Source of the DNA: Bacteroidota bacterium
GTDB lineage: Bacteria; Bacteroidota; Bacteroidia; Flavobacteriales_C; GCA-002722245
NCBI GenBank assembly: GCA_026390935.1
Contig: JAPLEZ010000145.1
Coordinates: forward strand, 208,003 to 242,500
Length of the DNA stretch: 34,498 nucleotides
Direction of reading: 5' to 3'
Position numbers and translations under genes: made by a program. This document shows positions 30,731 to 34,498 of the stretch, one piece after another; within the stretch, counting starts at the first letter, position 1, and the number at the start of each line of letters is the position of its first letter. The notes beneath the pieces are model-generated. The model had not been told where the DNA came from and made no database searches. It worked only from the letters and a program-made list of their open reading frames with translations.

Positions 30731-30740
30731 TTCTTTAGCC

Positions 30741-30908
30741 ATGAAAAAAGACAAAAAAGATTCAGAAAAAGACCAATCAGAAAGACTTCAGGATTATCGA
30801 GCCCGGGTTCTTGCTCAATATCTTGGAAACTCACAAAGCAATAATATGACACGTGTTTATATGGCAATAAAAATACAGAATGAAAACGAAGAAGGCCATT
30901 CGCAATAA
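30741..30908 (+). CDS. 55-residue basic-acidic small protein in the heme operon
   Basis: A short ORF: MKKDKKDSEKDQSERLQDYR, then ARVLAQYLGNSQSNN, then MTRVYMAIKIQNENEEGHSQ. Its stop TAA shares a base with the ATG of the following membrane-protein gene (TAATG), and the gap to the preceding gene is 10 bp. Without it there would be a 177-bp hole in an otherwise gapless operon. It is highly charged with no signal peptide, hence cytoplasmic. No family recognised. Confidence 0.7.
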   Translation: MKKDKKDSEKDQSERLQDYRARVLAQYLGNSQSNNMTRVYMAIKIQNENEEGHSQ

Positions 30909-31774
30909 TGAAATTATCTAAACCCTTTCCCGGCATCATTGCTTTTTTAGTAGTACTGCTCACAATGCCTTTAGGACATGCCGTGATGATTATCATGGAA
31001 GTTTTTTTTGGAGAAAGCTATGTTTATGCCGCAGCACTTGTTGTGGGGTTAGCAGGTGTTGTTTTATTTATGATTGGCAGCCATTTCAAGAATGAAAACA
31101 AAGCAACTTTTGCAGGTTTGTTTGCAGGAATTCTAATATGGACAGGCTGGATAGAATTTGCTCATGTTTATATTGCACATCGATACGGAGTCGCTCCTTT
31201 GATGGAAAATGGAGTAACTGTTACCAAGCCTGAATATCTTATTATGCCAGCCTCTGTGGGGTTTTTGGCGACATTTATGATTTTCTACACATATAATTCG
31301 CGAACGGGATGCAATTTTTTTATTTGGATTCAAAAAACATTCAGAATCCCAGTAAAACAAGGCCAAATACCTAATCACAAAAAGAATTACTCATTGATAA
31401 CAACAATTGAAACCATTAGCATTTTATGGACTTTTTATCTTGTTCTTTTATTCGCTTACGATAATTCTTTTTTTGGCGATAGGCACCCTGTTACTTATTT
31501 CATTGCCTTCGGTTCACTATTGTGGTCGGCTTATCTTTTTGTGTATTTATTGAAAATAGAAAATCTTGGTTACGCCATTCGTTATTCCATACCTACAGTA
31601 ATCATCTTTTGGAATTTTGTAGAAATACTTGGGCGGTGGAATGTACTCAATGAAATATGGGTAAAACCTTACGAATACAAAATGGAAGTGCTTTCCATTT
31701 TTATTGTTTTTGTTGTTCTCTTGATTGTTTTGTTTTTTGAAAAAAGCCGTCGTAGATTAAAGCAAGAAATTTAA
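30908..31774 (+). CDS. Polytopic membrane protein of the heme operon (288 aa)
   Basis: I count about seven or eight hydrophobic segments (around residues 9-30, 37-57, 66-90, 113-130, 160-180, 193-214, 225-243, 261-280). Histidines occur in or near helices (PLGHAVMIIME, EFAHVYIAHRYG) and could bind heme or metal. No transporter signature (ABC, MFS, FecCD) is present. Translational coupling to the 55-residue gene and position at the end of the HmuY/HmuR operon suggest a function in heme or iron handling at the inner membrane. It ends convergently with the imelysin gene, overlapping by 4 nt. Confidence 0.72.
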   Translation: MKLSKPFPGIIAFLVVLLTMPLGHAVMIIMEVFFGESYVYAAALVVGLAGVVLFMIGSHFKNENKATFAGLFAGILIWTGWIEFAHVYIAHRYGVAPLMENGVTVTKPEYLIMPASVGFLATFMIFYTYNSRTGCNFFIWIQKTFRIPVKQGQIPNHKKNYSLITTIETISILWTFYLVLLFAYDNSFFGDRHPVTYFIAFGSLLWSAYLFVYLLKIENLGYAIRYSIPTVIIFWNFVEILGRWNVLNEIWVKPYEYKMEVLSIFIVFVVLLIVLFFEKSRRRLKQEI

Positions 31775-32883
31775 TCTCCGTCGTTGTCATTGAAAGTAAT
31801 GGTTACACCTAAGTCATCAGCCATATTGGATTTATATAAAATTAATAAATCACGTATTTTAATATACAAGTCTTCTACATCCGTTTTTTGTGAATTGACA
31901 GCGCCCGATAAAGGAGAAGAAATTTTATCTAATGCTGCAAAACATTCTGCAAATTTGTTATCTATTACTGTTGATAATAAATCATCTCCTTTTTTAGCTT
32001 CATTGTAATTCAAAAAATCTCTTAATCCTTTGCCGCTATTACCTCCGAAAGAACAAAGATATGCTTCTTGAATCCCTGCAAGGTTAATTCGTATATCATT
32101 AACAGATTCTTTACTAAGGTAATCCTCTACTGATTCAGGTATAGCAACATCTCCGTTTGTTTTTCCCAATGGATACCCCAATTTAGTGTTTACAATTTGT
32201 TCCAATAACGACGATTGCGCATTAATCAATTTACTTAACGAGCCGTAAATATCTGTGCGGACAGTAGTTTCAAAATCGGGTAGGTAGTCATTCCAAGTCT
32301 GTAAAAGATAAGTTGCCTTAGTTTGAAGGTTTAAGGTGAGTGCAATCAAGTAATCCATTCTTCTTGTTGCATTAATATCGGTAGTGAAGTTTTTCAAAAC
32401 CAAAGAATCACCGTTAGTATTAAATACTAAATATTCAATGGCAGGAAACCCTTTAGCCGTAGAGCCTTGAGATTCAACAAAGGCCTCGTTCAAAGTAGAA
32501 ATGCCATTAATATTATTATCGATAAAAGTTTGATTGGTTGGCCATTTATCAATTTTGAAATTGATATAAATTTCTGCTGGTACACCAAGTATGTAAGCTT
32601 CACATTGCTTCCACCAATGACGGGTTTCTTTCCATTGAAATTGATAAGCGGAGAGATTAGCGCTATCATTTTGAGTAGAGAAATTTTGAGCGGCTGTTAC
32701 TAATTCTCCACATTCTTGTACAAAACGTTGATGAAGTGGTTTAATCACTATTTCACCAATATTACCGAGCATTGCTTTTTCATCAAAAGGTGTTTTGACT
32801 TCGCTTTCTTTCTTTTTACAAGAACCAATAAGTATTGCAATCAGTACCGAAAAGAGGAAGATATTTCTAAATAGTTTTGTCAT
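31771..32883 (-). CDS. Imelysin-family iron-regulated lipoprotein
   Basis: A 370-aa lipoprotein (IGSC, Cys22) of the imelysin/insulin-cleaving peptidase-like family (IPPY clan), helical throughout. Family landmarks are the WKETRHWWKQCEAYILGV block and KGFPAIEYLVF, the position of the GxHxxE motif. Here Pro147 replaces the histidine (Gly145, Glu150 kept), as in many Bacteroidota members. Imelysins are usually iron-regulated outer-membrane or periplasmic proteins; peptidase activity is doubtful and an iron-binding or transport role is favoured by genomic context. The start shares a base with the stop of the diheme oxidoreductase gene (TAATG). Confidence 0.88.
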   Translation of the reverse strand: MTKLFRNIFLFSVLIAILIGSCKKKESEVKTPFDEKAMLGNIGEIVIKPLHQRFVQECGELVTAAQNFSTQNDSANLSAYQFQWKETRHWWKQCEAYILGVPAEIYINFKIDKWPTNQTFIDNNINGISTLNEAFVESQGSTAKGFPAIEYLVFNTNGDSLVLKNFTTDINATRRMDYLIALTLNLQTKATYLLQTWNDYLPDFETTVRTDIYGSLSKLINAQSSLLEQIVNTKLGYPLGKTNGDVAIPESVEDYLSKESVNDIRINLAGIQEAYLCSFGGNSGKGLRDFLNYNEAKKGDDLLSTVIDNKFAECFAALDKISSPLSGAVNSQKTDVEDLYIKIRDLLILYKSNMADDLGVTITFNDNDGD

Positions 32884-34286
32884 TACAAAGAGTTTAAAAA
32901 TCTTATCAATGCATCTCTGTCAGTTTTTGACATTGCAACAAATTTATATTTTGCAGATACAGCTTCGCCGCCATGCCAAAGAATAGCTTCCTCAAGGCTT
33001 CTTGCTCTGCCGTCATGTAAATAAAAAGTGTGTCCGTTTACTGTTTGAAACAATCCTATTCCCCACAAAGGAGGTGTTCGCCATTCTCTTCCGGTAGCAT
33101 AAAAATCGGTGTGACTATCTGCTAACCCTACGCCCATATCATGTAAAAGGAGGTCAGAATACGGATGAATAGTTTGATTTGATAAAGCTGATATTGTAGG
33201 ATGTGTACCTGTGGTCATTGTTGGCGCATGGCAAGAAACACAACCTGAATTAATAAACAATTGTTTTCCCTTTAATACGGTTTGATCTGTCCAGTTTCTT
33301 CTTGCTGGCACAGCTAAAGTTTGGCAATACAGTGCTACTTTCAATAAATCATCTTCATCAATTTCAGGGCTTCCCCCGTTAGCCAATGAAGAGCAATCGC
33401 CTGTGGTACAATTTTGAGAATTATATAGCGAGGTAGAAATACCAATATCTTCATATAACGCCGCTGCGCTTTGTTGGTATAGGGAAGGATGTTCTGCTTT
33501 CCATCCGAAGCGACCTAAAGCATTTTGCTGATTTTTATAATCCCACACATAATTTGCTCTCCCAGAAATTCCATCGCTATTCACATCATTTTCATCGGCA
33601 CGGGAAAGTATTGTTGCTTCGCTTAAAGCTTCCAATAAACCGAGTCCTATCATTTGTCTTGCTACACGTGCAGAAATCTGAACAGACGCATCCATCGCTC
33701 CGTAATTCAAATTGTTAATTTGGTATTCGGGTTTTCTCAAATTATAGGTAGTTCCATCACTAAAAGTTCCTGAAGTTTCGGTATATACAATGGAGTAGCT
33801 TCCTTCTTTCAATATCGAGGAAATAGCTTGGTCTTGTAGTTGCTTCCCATAAATAGGTTCATTTAAAGGCTCTCCATGAGAACCTGCTCCAGGAATACTT
33901 AATCGTAAAACCAAACCACTTGAAACTTCTCCATCAAACTGAGGAGCTCTTCCTCGTCCATCTTTAAAATGACATCCTGAACATGAATTGGAATTAAAAA
34001 ACGGACCGAGCCCATCTCTTGCTGTTGTGGAGGAAGGAGCGGTTACCCAATTTTCTGTGAAGAAGGCATGGCCAACAAAAAACAAAAGTTCGTCATTTCC
34101 TGTTAAACCGGGAGCTTGTGAACCAAAAGCACTCGGCGACTGGTCAAAAACAGTTACCTGTCCGCCTGAGTACTGTTCATTTTCTTCGGCTTGCAATGGT
34201 TGTTCTTCAGTTTTAGTTTCTTTCTTACACTGCTGTAAAAAGAAAACTAAAAAAGTCAAACAACCTATAACAAAAAATTTTCGCAT
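32883..34286 (-). CDS. Diheme oxidoreductase-family lipoprotein (DHOR, formerly DUF1111)
   Basis: 467-aa probable lipoprotein (FFLQQC, Cys20). Heme sites are CSGCH (Cys102, Cys105, His106) and CVSCH (Cys349, Cys352, His353). Typical DUF1111 phrases are GLGPFFNSNSCSGCHFKDGR, GISGRANYVWD, LGRFGWKAE, LHDMGVGLAD and WRTPPLWGIG with FYLHDGRARSLEEAI. Enzymes of this family are thiol or other redox oxidases with unclear substrates and are regularly found between imelysin genes in iron-limited regulons. It sits between the complete imelysin downstream (1-nt overlap) and the truncated one upstream (15-bp gap), so all three form one operon. Confidence 0.92.
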   Translation of the reverse strand: MRKFFVIGCLTFLVFFLQQCKKETKTEEQPLQAEENEQYSGGQVTVFDQSPSAFGSQAPGLTGNDELLFFVGHAFFTENWVTAPSSTTARDGLGPFFNSNSCSGCHFKDGRGRAPQFDGEVSSGLVLRLSIPGAGSHGEPLNEPIYGKQLQDQAISSILKEGSYSIVYTETSGTFSDGTTYNLRKPEYQINNLNYGAMDASVQISARVARQMIGLGLLEALSEATILSRADENDVNSDGISGRANYVWDYKNQQNALGRFGWKAEHPSLYQQSAAALYEDIGISTSLYNSQNCTTGDCSSLANGGSPEIDEDDLLKVALYCQTLAVPARRNWTDQTVLKGKQLFINSGCVSCHAPTMTTGTHPTISALSNQTIHPYSDLLLHDMGVGLADSHTDFYATGREWRTPPLWGIGLFQTVNGHTFYLHDGRARSLEEAILWHGGEAVSAKYKFVAMSKTDRDALIRFLNSL

Positions 34287-34301
34287 TACATTTAAATCGT
34301 T

Positions 34302-34498
34302 TTATTCAGGTGTAGCAGTGCTGATTGTAATGCCAAAAGCTTGGGCAGCGAGTACAAAATCATCGCCTAAATCTTTTAGGTTATTTACTGCTTCTAATAC
34401 CGCCGGACGAGAGTTAGCATCTGTTATCGCAAAATCAAAAGGGATAGCTGTTTCATTTACTTTTTGCAAAGCAGTATTCAATTGATTCATTACTTGAG
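34302..34498 (-). CDS. Imelysin-family protein, C-terminal fragment (cut by window edge)
   Basis: The last 64 residues of a protein, open to the right edge. MNQLNTALQKVNETAIPFDF followed by AITDANSRPAVLEAVNNLKD and LGDDFVLAAQAFGITIST is the usual C-terminus of an imelysin (compare LYIKIRDLLILYKSNMADDL and GVTITFN in the downstream imelysin). It ends 15 bp before the diheme oxidoreductase gene. Confidence 0.75.
   Translation of the reverse strand, partial: QVMNQLNTALQKVNETAIPFDFAITDANSRPAVLEAVNNLKDLGDDFVLAAQAFGITISTATPE

Overview
The window looks like a chromosomal segment of a Bacteroidota bacterium. The evidence is several proteins with C-terminal type IX secretion (T9SS type A) sorting domains, many SusD-era style lipoproteins, MbnP, HmuY and TonB-receptor families, few Shine-Dalgarno sequences, and promoters of the Bacteroidota type TTTG-N19-TAnnTTTG (two near-perfect copies at 623-653 and 5162-5192). 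No rRNA or species-level marker is present, so I do not go below phylum.

Layout. (1) 1-7.8 kb, mostly minus strand: a truncated and a giant T9SS-secreted repeat protein, a two-gene operon (lipoprotein cytochrome c plus YgiD-type extradiol dioxygenase), a J-domain/KTSC protein and, divergently, a class I glutamine amidotransferase. (2) 7.85-14.1 kb, plus strand: tRNA-Ala(GGC) followed by a tyrosine integrase and a string of small accessory genes (excisionase-like HTH, coiled-coil and zinc-finger proteins), ending with a DUF1016/YhcG PDDEXK nuclease gene that carries two internal palindromes. This reads as an integrated element whose far end I could not define. (3) 14.1-21.2 kb, minus strand: a probable copper-handling operon built around the MbnP/MbnH pair. 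It has three MbnP-type proteins (one frameshifted), one diheme MbnH-like peroxidase, a Cx4CH cytochrome-like lipoprotein, a Met/His-rich outer-membrane barrel, two paralogous 123-residue proteins with a C-x9-C-x3-CH motif, and a choice-of-anchor V/T9SS protein. (4) 21.2-23.5 kb: a scar. It contains the stub of a divergent secreted protein (probably a heavy-metal-associated domain protein), a complete 1006-bp IS1595-family element with an 8-bp target duplication, a DUF2971 gene and a 132-bp interrupted palindrome. (5) 23.6-31.8 kb, plus strand: an orphan LuxR-type response regulator, then a probable heme-uptake operon behind a Fur-like palindrome: HmuY-T9SS, TonB receptor, HmuY lipoprotein, CbiX-like chelatase lipoprotein, PepSY-type membrane protein, a small Cys protein, a 55-residue protein and a polytopic membrane protein. 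(6) 31.8-34.5 kb, minus strand: imelysin, diheme oxidoreductase and a second (truncated) imelysin, a typical iron-regulated envelope set.

Working together: regions 3, 5 and 6 form one metal-acquisition neighbourhood. The inferred copper module uses a diheme enzyme to modify MbnP-type copper binders next to a Met-rich barrel. The inferred heme module captures heme at the surface (HmuY), imports it (TonB receptor) and may remove the metal in the periplasm (CbiX-like lipoprotein), with imelysins and a diheme oxidoreductase convergent to it. Most frequent operon signature: 1-nt (TAATG) or 4-nt (ATGA/TTGA) stop-start overlaps, indicating translational coupling.
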